From positions 1 to 64,000 of the forward strand of contig NZ_CAJGBN010000023.1 in assembly GCF_904426505.1 (NCBI RefSeq): 64,000 bases of DNA. The letters run 5' to 3'. Below are positions 54,801 through 64,000 of this stretch, piece by piece (position 1 is the stretch's first letter; every line of letters begins with the position of its first letter). The position numbers and the translations under genes were made by a program. This stretch comes from Rubrivivax sp. A210 (GTDB lineage Bacteria; Pseudomonadota; Gammaproteobacteria; Burkholderiales; Burkholderiaceae_C). The notes beneath the pieces were generated by a model, which saw nothing but the letters and a program-made list of their open reading frames with translations, did not search any database and had not been told where the DNA came from.

Positions 54801-55247
54801 ATGTACGGTTCCCTGCTGAGCTACCCGAACAGCCTGTTCAGCCAATTCGAACGCCTGCGCGACGGGCTCGACGAGATCTTCGCCAACCCGGGTGTACCGA
54901 GCAGCATCCGCTCGGTCGCGCCCGGCACGCTGCCGGCCATCAACATCGGCCGCACCGCGAACAGCGTCGAGATCTACGCCTTCGCACCCGGGCTCGATGC
55001 CGACAAGATCGACGTCACCGTCGACCGCGGCGTGCTGCACATCAGCGGCGAGCGTGCCAGCGGCGTGCCCGAGGGCAGTGCCAAGGTCTATGCCCGCGAG
55101 CGCGGCGCCGGCCGCTTCGCACGCGCCGTGGCCCTGCCCGACGATGTCGACCCGGCCAAGGTCAGCGCCAGCTACCGCGACGGCGTGCTGCAGGTCAGCA
55201 TCGCGCGCCGCGAATCGGCCCAGCCCAAGCGCGTCATCGTTCAGTGA
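54801..55247 (+). CDS. Small heat-shock protein (Hsp20/alpha-crystallin)
   Basis: A 148-residue Hsp20. The alpha-crystallin domain spans about 47-140 (PAINIGRTANSVEIYAFAPG; GVLHISGER; YRDGVLQVSIARR), with the conserved G-V-L near its end. It holds unfolding proteins as an ATP-independent chaperone. GGAGG-type sequence precedes the ATG. It is the first of two hsp20 genes, 40 bp apart, probably one transcript. Confidence 0.92.
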   Translation: MYGSLLSYPNSLFSQFERLRDGLDEIFANPGVPSSIRSVAPGTLPAINIGRTANSVEIYAFAPGLDADKIDVTVDRGVLHISGERASGVPEGSAKVYARERGAGRFARAVALPDDVDPAKVSASYRDGVLQVSIARRESAQPKRVIVQ

Positions 55248-55287
55248 TGCCTGCAGTGACCTACCCGCACCCGCCAAGGAGAACACC

Positions 55288-55671
55288 ATGAGCGACACCA
55301 CCCGCAACCTGCCCGACCGCAGCGCGGCCACCGAAGCCCCGCGCGCCGCCCTGCCCGCGGTCGACATCTTCGAGGACGAAGGCGGCATCACCCTGCTGGC
55401 CGACCTGCCCGGCGTGAGCCGTGAGGCACTGAAGCTCGAGATCGAGGGCGAGGCGCTCACGCTGGAGGCCGAGATGCGGCCGCTGGCACCCGCCGGCCTG
55501 GAAGCCGTCTACGCCGAGGTGCGCCTGCCGCGCTTTCGCCGCAGCTTCACGCTCAGCCGCGAGCTCGACAGCGCGCGCATCGAGGCCAATCTGAAAGATG
55601 GCGTGCTGGCGCTGCGCATCCCCAAGCAGGCCCACGCCCAGCCGCGGCGCATCAGCGTCAACGTCGCCTGA
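55288..55671 (+). CDS. Small heat-shock protein (Hsp20/alpha-crystallin), second copy
   Basis: A 127-residue Hsp20 of a different subtype from its neighbour. The alpha-crystallin domain covers about 24-115 (PAVDIFEDEGGITLLADLPG; LPRFRRSFTLSREL; NLKDGVLALRIPK). AAGGAG lies 7 bases before the ATG. Paired class A/B-type small chaperones often form mixed oligomers; that partnership is inferred here. Confidence 0.92.
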   Translation: MSDTTRNLPDRSAATEAPRAALPAVDIFEDEGGITLLADLPGVSREALKLEIEGEALTLEAEMRPLAPAGLEAVYAEVRLPRFRRSFTLSRELDSARIEANLKDGVLALRIPKQAHAQPRRISVNVA

Positions 55672-55692
55672 TCGCTGCGGCCGGCCGGCGGC

Positions 55693-56616
55693 TCAGCTGC
55701 CGCCGGCCGGCGTACCCGTCCAGTAGGCCGGGTCGCCGAAGCTGTGCTTGATGAAATCGATCCAAAGGCGAACCCGCAGCGGCAGGTGCTTGCGCTGCGG
55801 AAACACCGCGTAGATGCCGTTGGCCGGCGCCGCGAAGTCTTCGAGCAGCACGCGCAGGCGGCCGGCGGCGACATCCTGCTCGACCTCCCAGGTGCTGCGC
55901 CAGGCGATGCCCAGGCCGCGCAGGCACCACTCGTGCAGCACCTGGCCATCGCTGCAATCCAGCGGGCCGCCCGGCCGCAGGTGTACGAGCTCGCCCTCCA
56001 CCGTGAAGGCCCAGCCGCGCGTCTGGCTGGCGTCGCTGCTCAGCGTCAGGCAGGCGTGGCGGGTCAGCTCGGACGGCGCCGCCGGCACGCCGGCCCGCTC
56101 CAGATAGGCCGGCGCGGCCACGCACAGGCGCCGGTTGTCGGCCAGGCGCACGCTCACCAGGCTGGAATCGGGCAGGTCGCCCACGCGCACGGCGCAGTCG
56201 AAGCCTTCATTCACGATGTCGACGACGCGGTCGCTGAGGTTGAGCGAGACGCTCACGTCGGGATGCTGGGCCACGAAGCCGGGTACCAGTGGCGCCACAT
56301 GGCGGCGGCCGAAGCCGGCCGGCGCGGTGACGCGCAGATGGCCGCTGGCCTTGACGCCGCCGGCGCTGACGCTGGCCTCGGCATTGGCCAGGTCAGCCAG
56401 CAGGCGCTGGCAATCTTCGAGAAAGGCGCTGCCCTCGTGCGTGAGGGTGATGCGCCGCGTCGTGCGCACCAGCAGCTTGACGCCCAGGCGCTCCTCCAGC
56501 GCGTCGATGCGCCGGCCAATGACCGCGGGCGCCACGCCCTCGGCCAGCGCGGCGGCCGTGAGGCTGCCCTTGGTGGCCACGGCGGCAAAGGACTCGATCT
56601 GCTTGAGCTTGTCCAT
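55693..56616 (-). CDS. LysR-family transcriptional regulator
   Basis: A 307-residue LysR regulator. The helix-turn-helix is in IESFAAVATKGSLTAAALAE (about 8-27) with RRIDALEERLGVKLLVRTTR; the effector domain starts near 90 and ends with HSFGDPAYWTG. This CrgA/YhcS-like subgroup is widespread in Burkholderiales. It is divergent from the haloacid dehalogenase/malate synthase genes with 85 bp between the starts, and a 17-bp palindrome lies in that gap. Confidence 0.9.
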   Translation of the reverse strand: MDKLKQIESFAAVATKGSLTAAALAEGVAPAVIGRRIDALEERLGVKLLVRTTRRITLTHEGSAFLEDCQRLLADLANAEASVSAGGVKASGHLRVTAPAGFGRRHVAPLVPGFVAQHPDVSVSLNLSDRVVDIVNEGFDCAVRVGDLPDSSLVSVRLADNRRLCVAAPAYLERAGVPAAPSELTRHACLTLSSDASQTRGWAFTVEGELVHLRPGGPLDCSDGQVLHEWCLRGLGIAWRSTWEVEQDVAAGRLRVLLEDFAAPANGIYAVFPQRKHLPLRVRLWIDFIKHSFGDPAYWTGTPAGGS

Positions 56617-56627
56617 GCCAGCCGATT

Positions 56628-56644
56628 ATGCGTATAAAACGCAT
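56628..56644. promoter_or_regulatory. Palindrome between divergent LysR and dehalogenase genes
   Basis: ATGCGT-ATAAA-ACGCAT is a perfect 6-bp inverted repeat with a 5-bp AT-rich centre, in the 85-bp divergent promoter region. Position and symmetry suit a LysR operator. Confidence 0.4.
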
Positions 56645-56701
56645 GAATACCTAAATTCAAGAGCACTTAATGCCGGCAGGCTTATCGAATACAGTGCCGC
56701 C

Positions 56702-57406
56702 ATGAAACTCAAGGCCGTTCTGTTCGACGCCTACGGCACGCTCTTCGATGTCTACAGCGTGGCCCTGCTGGCCGAGCAACTGTTCCCTGGCCACGGCGAG
56801 CGCCTGGCCCAGCTGTGGCGCGACAAGCAGATCGAGTACACCCGCCTCGTCAGCATGAGCAGCCCGCGCATTGGCGAGCCCGGCGCCGACCGCTACCGCC
56901 CTTTCTGGGACCTGACCCGCGCCGGCCTGCGCCAGGCCGCGGCGCGCCTGAACCTGCCTTTGGACGGCGCCGCCGAAGAGCGGCTGATGAATCAGTACCG
57001 CCACTTGAGCGCCTTCCCCGAGAACCGCGAGGTGCTGGCCGAGTTGCGCCGCCGCGGCGTGCCCACCGGCATCCTGAGCAATGGCGACCCCGAGATGCTG
57101 GGCGTGGCCGTCAAGAGCGCCGGCCTGGCCGAGTTGCTGGACCACGTCATCAGCGTACACCCGGTGCGCCGCTACAAGACCGACCCCGCCGCCTACGCCC
57201 TGGGCCCGGCCGCGCTGGGCCTGGCGGCGCGCGAGATCCTGTTCGTCAGCAGCAATGCCTGGGACGCCATCGGTGCCACCTGGTTCGGTTACACCACGCT
57301 GTGGGTCAACCGCGCCGGCGCCGCGCCCGAGCAGCTCGACACCCAGCCCAGCTTCACCGGACGCAGCCTGCGCGAGGTGCTGGCCCACTTTTCCCCCGCC
57401 CCCTGA
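56702..57406 (+). CDS. Type II (S)-2-haloacid dehalogenase
   Basis: A 234-residue HAD-superfamily enzyme of the L-DEX group. All active-site positions known from L-2-haloacid dehalogenases are visible: Asp9 nucleophile and Thr13 ([10 protein letters not shown]), Arg40, Ser126-Asn127 (ILSNGDP), Lys159 and Tyr165 (RYKTDPAAY), and Ser183, Asn185, Asp188 (FVSSNAWD). It would hydrolyse (S)-2-haloacids to (R)-2-hydroxyacids, or chloroacetate to glycolate. It lies 20 bp before malate synthase G, probably one transcript, and is divergent from a LysR regulator. Other HAD substrates remain possible. Confidence 0.88.
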   Translation: MKLKAVLFDAYGTLFDVYSVALLAEQLFPGHGERLAQLWRDKQIEYTRLVSMSSPRIGEPGADRYRPFWDLTRAGLRQAAARLNLPLDGAAEERLMNQYRHLSAFPENREVLAELRRRGVPTGILSNGDPEMLGVAVKSAGLAELLDHVISVHPVRRYKTDPAAYALGPAALGLAAREILFVSSNAWDAIGATWFGYTTLWVNRAGAAPEQLDTQPSFTGRSLREVLAHFSPAP

Positions 57407-57426
57407 TTCGTCGGAGACCCCACGCC

Positions 57427-59622
57427 ATGCGCACCACCGTTCACAGCCTTCAAGTCGACACCATCCTGCACCGCTTCATCGACGACGAGGTGCTGCCCGG
57501 CACCGGCGTCTCGCCGGCGCAGTTCTGGGCCGGCTTCGACGCCATCGTGCGCGACCTGGCGCCCAAGAACGCCACCCTGCTGGCCGAGCGCGACCGGCTG
57601 CAAAGCCAGATCGACGGCTGGCACCGCGCCCACCCCGGCCCCATCACCGACATGGCGGCCTACCGCGGCTTTCTCGAGGGCATCGGCTACCTGCAGCCGC
57701 AGCCGGCCCAGGTACAGGCCACCACCGCCCATGTCGACGCCGAGTTGTCGCTGCAGGCCGGCCCGCAGCTGGTGGTGCCCATCCTCAACGCCCGCTATGC
57801 GCTGAACGCGGCCAATGCGCGCTGGGGCTCGCTGTACGACGCGCTCTACGGCACCGACGCCATTCCCGACGCCGACGGCGCCGCCCGCGGCCGCGGCTAC
57901 AACGCGGTGCGCGGCGAGCGCGTGATCGCCTTCGCCCGCCGCTTTCTCGACCAGGCGGCGCCGCTGGCAAATCAGGGTGAAGGCGGCAGCCACGCCGACA
58001 GCACCGCCTACCGCGTCGACGGCGGCCACCTGCTCGTCACCCTGGCCTCGGGCCGGGTGGTCGGGCTGGCCGATTCGTCGCAGTTCGTCGGCTTCCAGGG
58101 CGACGCGGCGGCGCCCACCGCCGTGCTGCTGCGCCACCACGGCCTGCACATCGACATCCTGATCGACCGCACCACGCCCATCGGCAAGGGCGACGCCGCC
58201 GGCGTGAGCGACATCGTGCTCGAGGCGGCACTGTCGACCATCCTCGACCTCGAAGACTCGGTGGCCGCGGTCGACGCCGAGGACAAGGTGCTGGGCTACC
58301 GCAACTGGCTGGGCATCCTCAAGGGCACGCTGACCGAACTGGTGAGCAAGGGCGGCGAGAACTTCACGCGCGGCCTCAACCCCGACCGCCGCTACCTCGG
58401 CGCCGGCGGCGAGGATGTGATCCTGCACGGCCGCAGCCTGATGTTCCTGCGCAATGTGGGCCACCTGATGACCAACCCGGCCGTTCTGTGGGCCGGCGGC
58501 CGCGAGATCCCCGAGGGCATCCTCGACGCCGTCGTCACCACCACCATCGCGCTGCACGACCTGCAGCGCCACGGCGAGGACGGCATCGTCAACAGCCGCA
58601 GCGGCAGCGTCTACATCGTCAAGCCCAAGATGCACGGCCCGGCCGAGGTGGCCTTTGCGGCCGAGCTGTTCGGCCGCGTCGAGCAGATGCTGGGCCTGGC
58701 CGAGAGCACGGTGAAGCTGGGCATCATGGACGAGGAGCGCCGCACCAGCGTCAACCTCAAGGCCTGCATCGCCGCTGCCGCCAGCCGCGTGGCCTTCATC
58801 AACACCGGTTTCCTCGACCGCACCGGCGACGAGATGCACACCGCCATGCTGGCCGGGCCGATGCGCCGCAAGGGCGACATGAAGACCAGCGAATGGATCC
58901 AGGCCTACGAGCGCAACAACGTGCTCGTGGGCCTGGCCTGCGGCCTGCGCGGCAAGGCGCAGATCGGCAAGGGCATGTGGGCCATGCCCGACCTGATGGC
59001 CGGCATGCTGGAGCAGAAGATCGCCCACCCGCGCGCCGGCGCCAACACCGCCTGGGTGCCCAGCCCCACCGCGGCCACGCTGCACGCGCTGCACTACCAC
59101 CAGGTCGACGTGGCGGCGGTGCAGCTGGAGATGGAGAAGATCGACGCCGACGCGATGCGCGACGCCATCCTGAAGGACTTGCTCACGGTGCCGGTGGTGG
59201 CCGAAGCCAAATGGAGCACCGCCGAGCGCCAGCAGGAGCTGGACAACAACGCCCAGGGCATCCTGGGCTATGTGGTGCGCTGGGTCGACCAGGGCGTGGG
59301 CTGCTCCAAGGTGCCTGACATCCACAACGTGGCCCTGATGGAAGACCGCGCCACGCTGCGCATCAGCAGCCAGCACATCGCCAACTGGCTGGAGCACGGC
59401 GTGGTGAGCGAGGCCCAGGTCCACGAGACCTTCCGCCGCATGGCTGCAGTGGTGGACGGCCAGAACAAGGGCGACCCGCTCTACAAGAACATGGCCGGCC
59501 ACTGGGACACCAGCGCGGCCTACAAGGCGGCGCTGGAACTGGTGTTCAAGGGCAAGGAGCAGCCCAGCGGCTATACCGAGCCGCTGCTGCATGCGTGGCG
59601 GCAGCGGGTGAAGGCCGGCTAA
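57427..59622 (+). CDS. glcB: Malate synthase G
   Basis: A 731-residue isoform G malate synthase that condenses glyoxylate and acetyl-CoA to malate. Characteristic blocks are [37 protein letters not shown], the signature [19 protein letters not shown] and [20 protein letters not shown]. Length fits the G form (about 720-730) and not the A form. GGAG precedes the ATG at 57427. The dehalogenase gene just upstream may supply glycolate, which after oxidation feeds this enzyme. Confidence 0.96.
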   Translation: MRTTVHSLQVDTILHRFIDDEVLPGTGVSPAQFWAGFDAIVRDLAPKNATLLAERDRLQSQIDGWHRAHPGPITDMAAYRGFLEGIGYLQPQPAQVQATTAHVDAELSLQAGPQLVVPILNARYALNAANARWGSLYDALYGTDAIPDADGAARGRGYNAVRGERVIAFARRFLDQAAPLANQGEGGSHADSTAYRVDGGHLLVTLASGRVVGLADSSQFVGFQGDAAAPTAVLLRHHGLHIDILIDRTTPIGKGDAAGVSDIVLEAALSTILDLEDSVAAVDAEDKVLGYRNWLGILKGTLTELVSKGGENFTRGLNPDRRYLGAGGEDVILHGRSLMFLRNVGHLMTNPAVLWAGGREIPEGILDAVVTTTIALHDLQRHGEDGIVNSRSGSVYIVKPKMHGPAEVAFAAELFGRVEQMLGLAESTVKLGIMDEERRTSVNLKACIAAAASRVAFINTGFLDRTGDEMHTAMLAGPMRRKGDMKTSEWIQAYERNNVLVGLACGLRGKAQIGKGMWAMPDLMAGMLEQKIAHPRAGANTAWVPSPTAATLHALHYHQVDVAAVQLEMEKIDADAMRDAILKDLLTVPVVAEAKWSTAERQQELDNNAQGILGYVVRWVDQGVGCSKVPDIHNVALMEDRATLRISSQHIANWLEHGVVSEAQVHETFRRMAAVVDGQNKGDPLYKNMAGHWDTSAAYKAALELVFKGKEQPSGYTEPLLHAWRQRVKAG

Positions 59623-59650
59623 GGCGGCTCCGCGCGTGGCGGCCGGCGGC

Positions 59651-60025
59651 TCAGCGCCCCGCCGCCTCCCTCGCCCCCTCGCACTTCACGCAGCGCAGCG
59701 CCCAGGGCTCGACCTGCAGGCGGCCGAAGGGGATGGCGCCGTCGCATTCGGCGCAGATGCCGTAGTCGCCGCCCTGCAGCCGCGCCAGCGCCTGGCGCAC
59801 GGCGGCGAGTTCGCGGGCCTCGATCTCGATGATGGCGCCGTCCAGGCCCAGCTCGTTCTCGCGCTCGGGGGCGTTGTCGGCCTCCTGCTCCAGCAATTCG
59901 TGGGCGCGCTCGGCGCGCGTGAGGCCGCCGCGGTGGTCGGCCAGGCGACGGGCTAGCTCGCCCTGGCGGCGCGTCAGCTCGGCTTCGAGCTGCGCGCGCT
60001 GGCCGGCCGTGAGAGGGGTGGCCAT
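59651..60025 (-). CDS. DksA/TraR-type zinc-finger protein
   Basis: A 124-residue protein: a helical coiled-coil N-terminal part (about 1-85) and a C-terminal four-cysteine zinc finger C-x2-C-x17-C-x2-C (CAECDGAIPFGRLQVEPWAL, then RCVKC). Such small DksA paralogues bind the RNA polymerase secondary channel or have unknown roles. The acidic tip of true DksA (DxxDxA) is not evident, so it may not act with ppGpp. It converges with glcB and is divergent from the flavoprotein at 60126. Confidence 0.88.
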   Translation of the reverse strand: MATPLTAGQRAQLEAELTRRQGELARRLADHRGGLTRAERAHELLEQEADNAPERENELGLDGAIIEIEARELAAVRQALARLQGGDYGICAECDGAIPFGRLQVEPWALRCVKCEGAREAAGR

Positions 60026-60125
60026 GGCTGCGGACTCCGGGGTTGGGATTCTTCATCTTGCGGCGCCATGGCGCGCTCGGGGTTGAGGCCGGTCAACCCC
60101 AGGCCCTGCCTACAATCCGCGCCTC

Positions 60126-61361
60126 ATGTCCGACGCCCTTCTTCCGCACCAGTGCGACGTGCTCGTCATCGGTGCAGGCCCCGCCGGCAGTGCCTGCGCC
60201 CAGCACCTGGCCGCCGGCGGGCGCGAGGTGCTGCTGGTCGACCAGCACCTCTTTCCGCGCGACAAGGTCTGCGGCGACGGCCTCATCCCCGACGCCCACG
60301 CCGCGCTGCGCCGCCTGGGCGTCTACGACGAAGTGGCGGCCCACGCCCAGCCGGTGCAGCATGTGCGCTGCATAGGGCCGAGCGGGCGCCATATTGATGT
60401 GCCCGGTTCGCTCTCCGTGTTGCCGCGCCGCACGCTCGACCACATCCTGGTGCGCGCCGCCGAACGCGCCGGCGCCCGCCTGCTGGCGCCGCTGCGCTTC
60501 GAGGCGCCGCTGCTCGATGGCGAGCGCGTCGTCGGCGCGCGCTTCAAGACGGGCGGCACCGGCGCCAGCCACGAGATCACGGCACGCCGCGTCGTGCTGG
60601 CCACTGGCGCCGTGCCGCAGGCGCTCACGGCCGCCGGCCTGTGCGAGCGCCACACGCCCAGCGGCATTGCGCTGCGCGGCTATGTGCGCCACGAGGGGCT
60701 GCGCGAGCGCATCCAGCAGCTGCAGATCATCTGGCACCCGCGGCTGCGCGGCGGCTATGGCTGGATCTTCCCGGGACCGAACGGTGTCTTCAACATCGGC
60801 GCCGGCCTCACCGGCAGCCATGTGCAAAGCGCCAAGGGCAAGGGCCGCATGCAGGACGTGAACCTGCGCGACTTCTTCGATGCCTTCTGCGAGGTCTATG
60901 CGCCGGCGGCCGAGCTGATGACCAGCGGCGTGCCGCAGGGCGAGATCAAGGGCGCACCGCTGCGCTGCTCGCTGCGCGGCGCGCGCTGGTCGCGCCCCGG
61001 CCTGCTGGCCACCGGCGAGGCCATAGGCAGCACCTACGCCTTCAGCGGCGAAGGCATTGGCAAGGCGATGGAGACCGGTCTTCTGGCCGCCGCCGCGCTG
61101 CAGGCCGAGGCCCGCGGTGCGACGGACGACGGCGCCATGCGCCAGGGCTACGAGGCGGCACTGAAGGCGCTGCAGCCGCGCTTCGATCTGTATGAATCGG
61201 CCAGCCACGTCAACTACCACCCCTGGCTGGCCGATCTCATCGTCTGGCGCGGCCAGCGCAGCCCGCGCATCCTGCGGCGCCTGTCGGGCGTGCTGGAAGA
61301 AACCCAGAGCCCGGGCCGGCTGTTCAGCTGGCGCGGCATGACCAAGCTCATCTTCGAATGA
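60126..61361 (+). CDS. FAD-dependent oxidoreductase, geranylgeranyl-reductase-like
   Basis: A 411-residue flavoprotein. FAD-binding motif VLVIGAGPAGSACAQHLAAG is near residue 14, followed by the group-specific LFPRDKVCGDGLIPDA, and GLLATGEAIGSTYAFSGEGI in the C-terminal half. The pattern matches the geranylgeranyl reductase/FixC-like family, which saturates isoprenoid double bonds or acts on electron-transfer quinones. Substrate not determinable. It is followed 12 bp later by the glutamine amidotransferase gene, suggesting co-transcription. Confidence 0.86.
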   Translation: MSDALLPHQCDVLVIGAGPAGSACAQHLAAGGREVLLVDQHLFPRDKVCGDGLIPDAHAALRRLGVYDEVAAHAQPVQHVRCIGPSGRHIDVPGSLSVLPRRTLDHILVRAAERAGARLLAPLRFEAPLLDGERVVGARFKTGGTGASHEITARRVVLATGAVPQALTAAGLCERHTPSGIALRGYVRHEGLRERIQQLQIIWHPRLRGGYGWIFPGPNGVFNIGAGLTGSHVQSAKGKGRMQDVNLRDFFDAFCEVYAPAAELMTSGVPQGEIKGAPLRCSLRGARWSRPGLLATGEAIGSTYAFSGEGIGKAMETGLLAAAALQAEARGATDDGAMRQGYEAALKALQPRFDLYESASHVNYHPWLADLIVWRGQRSPRILRRLSGVLEETQSPGRLFSWRGMTKLIFE

Positions 61362-61373
61362 GGGTTTGAAGCC

Positions 61374-62147
61374 ATGTGCCAGCTGCTGGGCATGAACGCC
61401 AACACGCCGACCGACGTGATGTTCAGCTTTGCCGGCCTGGCCACGCGCGCCGACGAGCACAAGGACGGCTTCGGCATCGGTTTCTTCGAAGACCGCGGCC
61501 TGCGCCACTTCATCGATCACCACGGCGCGCGCAGCAGCCCGGTGGCCGAGCTGGTGAAGCGCTACCCGATCAAGAGCGACAACGTCATCGCCCACATCCG
61601 CAAGGCCACCCAGGGCCGCATCGCGCTGGAGAACACCCACCCCTATGTGCGCGAGCTGTGGGGCCGCTACTGGGTGTTCGCGCACAACGGCGATCTCAAG
61701 GGCTTTGCGCCGCGCCTGCATGGCGCCTTCCGCCCGGTGGGCGACACCGACAGCGAGCTCGCCTTCTGCTGGCTGATGCAGGAACTGGCCAAGGCCCATG
61801 CCGGCGTGCCCAGCGTCGAAGAGCTGAGCTGCACGCTGCGCGAGTTGCTGCCGCAGCCGGCCCGCCACGGCACCTTCAATGTGCTGCTGTCCAACGGCCA
61901 GGCGCTGTGGGCGCACTGTTCCACCCATTTGCACGCGCTGCAGCGCCGCCACCCCTTTGGTGCGGTGAAGCTGGCTGATGAGGATCTCCAGGTCGACTTT
62001 GCGCCGCTGACCACGCCGCAGGACCGCGTCTGCGTCATCGCCACCGAGCCGCTGACGCAGGGCGAGCCCTGGGAGAAGCTGGCCGCGGGCGAGATGCGCG
62101 TCTTCGTCGGCGGGCAGACGGTGGCCGCCGGGCCCTGCGGCGGCTGA
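61374..62147 (+). CDS. Class II glutamine amidotransferase (YafJ-like)
   Basis: A 257-residue Ntn-type amidotransferase. The nucleophile is Cys2 exposed after removal of Met (MCQLLGMNANTPTDVMFSF). KDGFGIGFFED, VIAHIRKATQGRIALENTHPY and VFAHNGDLKGF form the glutamine-binding pocket as in YafJ/GlxB. No synthase domain is fused, so the ammonia acceptor or true substrate (possibly a gamma-glutamyl compound) is unknown. AGGG precedes the ATG. Confidence 0.9.
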   Translation: MCQLLGMNANTPTDVMFSFAGLATRADEHKDGFGIGFFEDRGLRHFIDHHGARSSPVAELVKRYPIKSDNVIAHIRKATQGRIALENTHPYVRELWGRYWVFAHNGDLKGFAPRLHGAFRPVGDTDSELAFCWLMQELAKAHAGVPSVEELSCTLRELLPQPARHGTFNVLLSNGQALWAHCSTHLHALQRRHPFGAVKLADEDLQVDFAPLTTPQDRVCVIATEPLTQGEPWEKLAAGEMRVFVGGQTVAAGPCGG

Positions 62148-62252
62148 GGCCGTCACGCCAGGCTGCGTCCATCGTCCAGAGGGCTGGCGCGGTGGCAAGG
62201 TGCCGGTGCCCGCAGTTAGGATGCCTGCTCCGCCACCTGCCGCAGTGCCACC

Positions 62253-63950
62253 ATGCCCGCCGTACCCGTGCCCCGCTTCGACCAGTTCTACCGCTACGCC
62301 GAACTGACGCGCCTGCTGCAGGACTACGCCGCCGCCGCACCCGGCCTGGTGGCGCTGGAATCGATAGGCAAGAGCTGGGAAGGGCGCGACATCTGGCTGC
62401 TCACGCTGACCGACGCCGCCAGCGGCAGCGACGGCGACAAGCCGGCGATCTGGATCGACGGCAACATCCATGCTGCCGAACTGACCGCCAGCACCACCTG
62501 TCTGTACTGGCTGCACCAGCTCGTCAGCGGCTGGACGGCCGGCGAGGCGGCGGTGCGCCACCTGCTGCAGACGCGCGCCGTCTACATCGTGCCCCGCCTC
62601 AACCCCGACGGCGCCGAACTGGCCCTGGCCGACCGGCCGCGCCACATCCGCTCGTCGACGCGGCCCTATCCCTTTGACGAAGAGCCGGTCGACGGCCTCA
62701 CCATCGAAGACGTCGACGGCGACGGCCGCGTGCTGCAGATGCGCCTGCCCGACCCCCACGGCCCCTACAAGAAGCACGAAGGCGACCCGCGCCTGATGGT
62801 GGCGCGCGAGCCGGGTGAGTTCGGCGGCGAGTACTTCCGCCTCATCCCCGAGGGCACGCTGAAGAACTTCGACGGCCTCATGCTCAACGCCAACCCCGAC
62901 CGCGAGGGGCTGGACCTCAACCGCAACTTCCCATCGGGCTGGCGGCAGGAATTCGAGCAGCTGGGCGCCGGCCCCTACCCGACCAGCGAGCCCGAGGTGC
63001 GCGCCATGGTCGACTTCATCAGCCGCCACCCCAACATCGGCGCCGCGGTCAGCTTCCACACCCACAGCGGCGTCATCCTGCGGCCCATGGGCACGGCCAG
63101 CGACGACGACATGACGCCGGAAGACCTGTGGACCTACAAGCGCTTTTCCGAGCTGGGCGCCAAGCTCACCGGCTACCCGGCCATCAGCATCTGGCACGAC
63201 TTCAAGTACCACCCCAAGCAGGTCATTACCGGCACGCAGGATTGGGTCTACGAGCACCTGGGCGCGCTGTTCTGGGTGGTGGAGCTGTGGTCGCCCAACA
63301 AGGAAGCCGGCATCACCGACTACAAGTGGATCGACTGGTACCGCGAACACCCGGTCGAGGACGACCTCAAGCTGCTCAAGTGGAGTGATGACCACTGCGG
63401 CGGCAAGGCCCATGTCAACTGGTATCCCTACCGCCACCCGCAGCTGGGCATGGTGGAGCTGGGTGGCTGGGACAAGATGAACTTCTGGCGCAACCCGCCG
63501 CCGGCGCTGCGCGAGCGCGAGGCGGCGCGATTTCCGGCCTGGCTGCAGCAGATCGCGCTCTCGCTGCCGCGGCTGGAACTGCTGCGCGCCGAGGTGCGCG
63601 CGCTGGGCGAAGACACCTGGCGCATCCGCTTCGCGGTGGCCAACGCCGGCTGGCTGCCGTCCTACGTCACCAAGCGCGCGCTCGAGCGCAAGACCGTGCG
63701 TGGCACGGTGTTCCAGATCCATCTGCCGCCGGGCGTGAGCCTGGTGAGCGGGCGCGAGCGGGAGATCGGCGCCCACCTGGAAGGCCATGCGCCCAAGACC
63801 TCGCAGCAGGCCTTTCTGCCCAGCCGCGAGATCACCGCCGACCGCGCCGTGGTGGAGTGGGTGGTGCGCGGCGCCCGCGGCACGGCGCTGGCGCTCACCG
63901 CCACCGCCGACCGCGCCGGCACCGTGCGCACCGAGGTCACGCTGGATTGA
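62253..63950 (+). CDS. M14-family zinc carboxypeptidase
   Basis: A 565-residue metallopeptidase. Zinc ligands His73 and Glu76 are in GNIHAAEL, the third at His269 in VSFHTHSG, and the catalytic Glu344 in WVVELWSP; NRNFP (LDLNRNFPSGW) binds substrate. A beta-sandwich-like C-terminal domain follows (from about 430). No signal peptide is evident, so it may be cytoplasmic. It is larger than classical carboxypeptidases because of an insert around 145-205 (FDEEPVDGLTIEDVDGDGR). Peptide specificity unknown. Confidence 0.9.
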   Translation: MPAVPVPRFDQFYRYAELTRLLQDYAAAAPGLVALESIGKSWEGRDIWLLTLTDAASGSDGDKPAIWIDGNIHAAELTASTTCLYWLHQLVSGWTAGEAAVRHLLQTRAVYIVPRLNPDGAELALADRPRHIRSSTRPYPFDEEPVDGLTIEDVDGDGRVLQMRLPDPHGPYKKHEGDPRLMVAREPGEFGGEYFRLIPEGTLKNFDGLMLNANPDREGLDLNRNFPSGWRQEFEQLGAGPYPTSEPEVRAMVDFISRHPNIGAAVSFHTHSGVILRPMGTASDDDMTPEDLWTYKRFSELGAKLTGYPAISIWHDFKYHPKQVITGTQDWVYEHLGALFWVVELWSPNKEAGITDYKWIDWYREHPVEDDLKLLKWSDDHCGGKAHVNWYPYRHPQLGMVELGGWDKMNFWRNPPPALREREAARFPAWLQQIALSLPRLELLRAEVRALGEDTWRIRFAVANAGWLPSYVTKRALERKTVRGTVFQIHLPPGVSLVSGREREIGAHLEGHAPKTSQQAFLPSREITADRAVVEWVVRGARGTALALTATADRAGTVRTEVTLD

Positions 63951-64000
63951 TGCAGCAGCGGCGCGCTGGCCGCCGGCGCCGAAAGCGCTAGTCGGCCAGC

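Noticed and set aside
60093..63788. Long minus-strand open frame (about 1230 codons) opposite the last three genes
   Set aside because: Shadow frame; the plus strand encodes three clear enzyme families with catalytic motifs.

Overview
The window is about 64 kb of very GC-rich DNA with dense, mostly short-gapped operons. Gene content and family signatures (UbiUVT, GcvA-type LysR, lutACB, rpoN next to lptAB, glnE, rhombosortase, two-partner secretion, many PAS/HD-GYP signalling proteins) point to a betaproteobacterium of the order Burkholderiales, plausibly the Rubrivivax/Leptothrix/Roseateles group. The placement is inference. It is a contig end: bases 1-104 are low-complexity pyrimidine sequence and 105-162 are an Illumina P5/TruSeq universal adapter, so native sequence starts at about 163.

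Layout. 164-7651: a truncated TPR-like C-terminus, a soluble PAS histidine kinase, dsbB with a membrane-anchored DsbA-like protein, an L-2-hydroxyglutarate-oxidase-like flavoprotein, an aldo/keto reductase, a histidine phosphatase and a UbiH-type hydroxylase. 7652-10692: a small accessory-looking patch (IS91-type transposase relic, large lipoprotein, about 400 bp without a gene). 10693-16807: an anaerobic block, ubiU-ubiV-ubiT (oxygen-independent ubiquinone synthesis) followed by nrdD, a separate 68-residue glycyl-radical protein and nrdG (class III ribonucleotide reductase). Both promoters carry FNR/Anr-type boxes; nrdD also has two NrdR boxes. 16975-22850: a c-di-GMP HD-GYP response regulator, a PhnD-like periplasmic binding protein and a large hybrid histidine kinase. 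23218-27189: a GcvA-like LysR divergent from lutACB (lactate oxidation). 27194-31549: a nitrilase-family amidase, glnE and a rhombosortase. 31501-41890: a MerR/CarH-like B12-binding regulator followed by a two-partner secretion pair; the 2542-residue exoprotein ends in an intact caspase-like domain. 42280-45377: a TonB-C-like periplasmic protein, CorA and an unknown exported protein.

45368-52743 (minus strand): argS-SPOR protein-dsbA-lptA-lptB-rpoN-rlmL-like methyltransferase, many with 1-4 bp overlaps. 52845-55671: a Ser/Thr kinase fused to a cyclic-nucleotide-binding fold, a PsiF-repeat protein and two Hsp20 chaperones. 55693-59622: a LysR regulator divergent from a type II haloacid dehalogenase and malate synthase G. 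59651-63950: a DksA/TraR zinc-finger protein, a geranylgeranyl-reductase-like flavoprotein, a class II glutamine amidotransferase and an M14 carboxypeptidase.

The most notable items are the separately encoded glycyl-radical segment of NrdD, the secreted caspase fusion beside a CarH-like regulator, the tandem hairpin repeat at the ubiT 3' end, and a predicted leaderless FNR-controlled ubiU promoter. No rRNA, tRNA, CRISPR array or intact insertion sequence was recognised.
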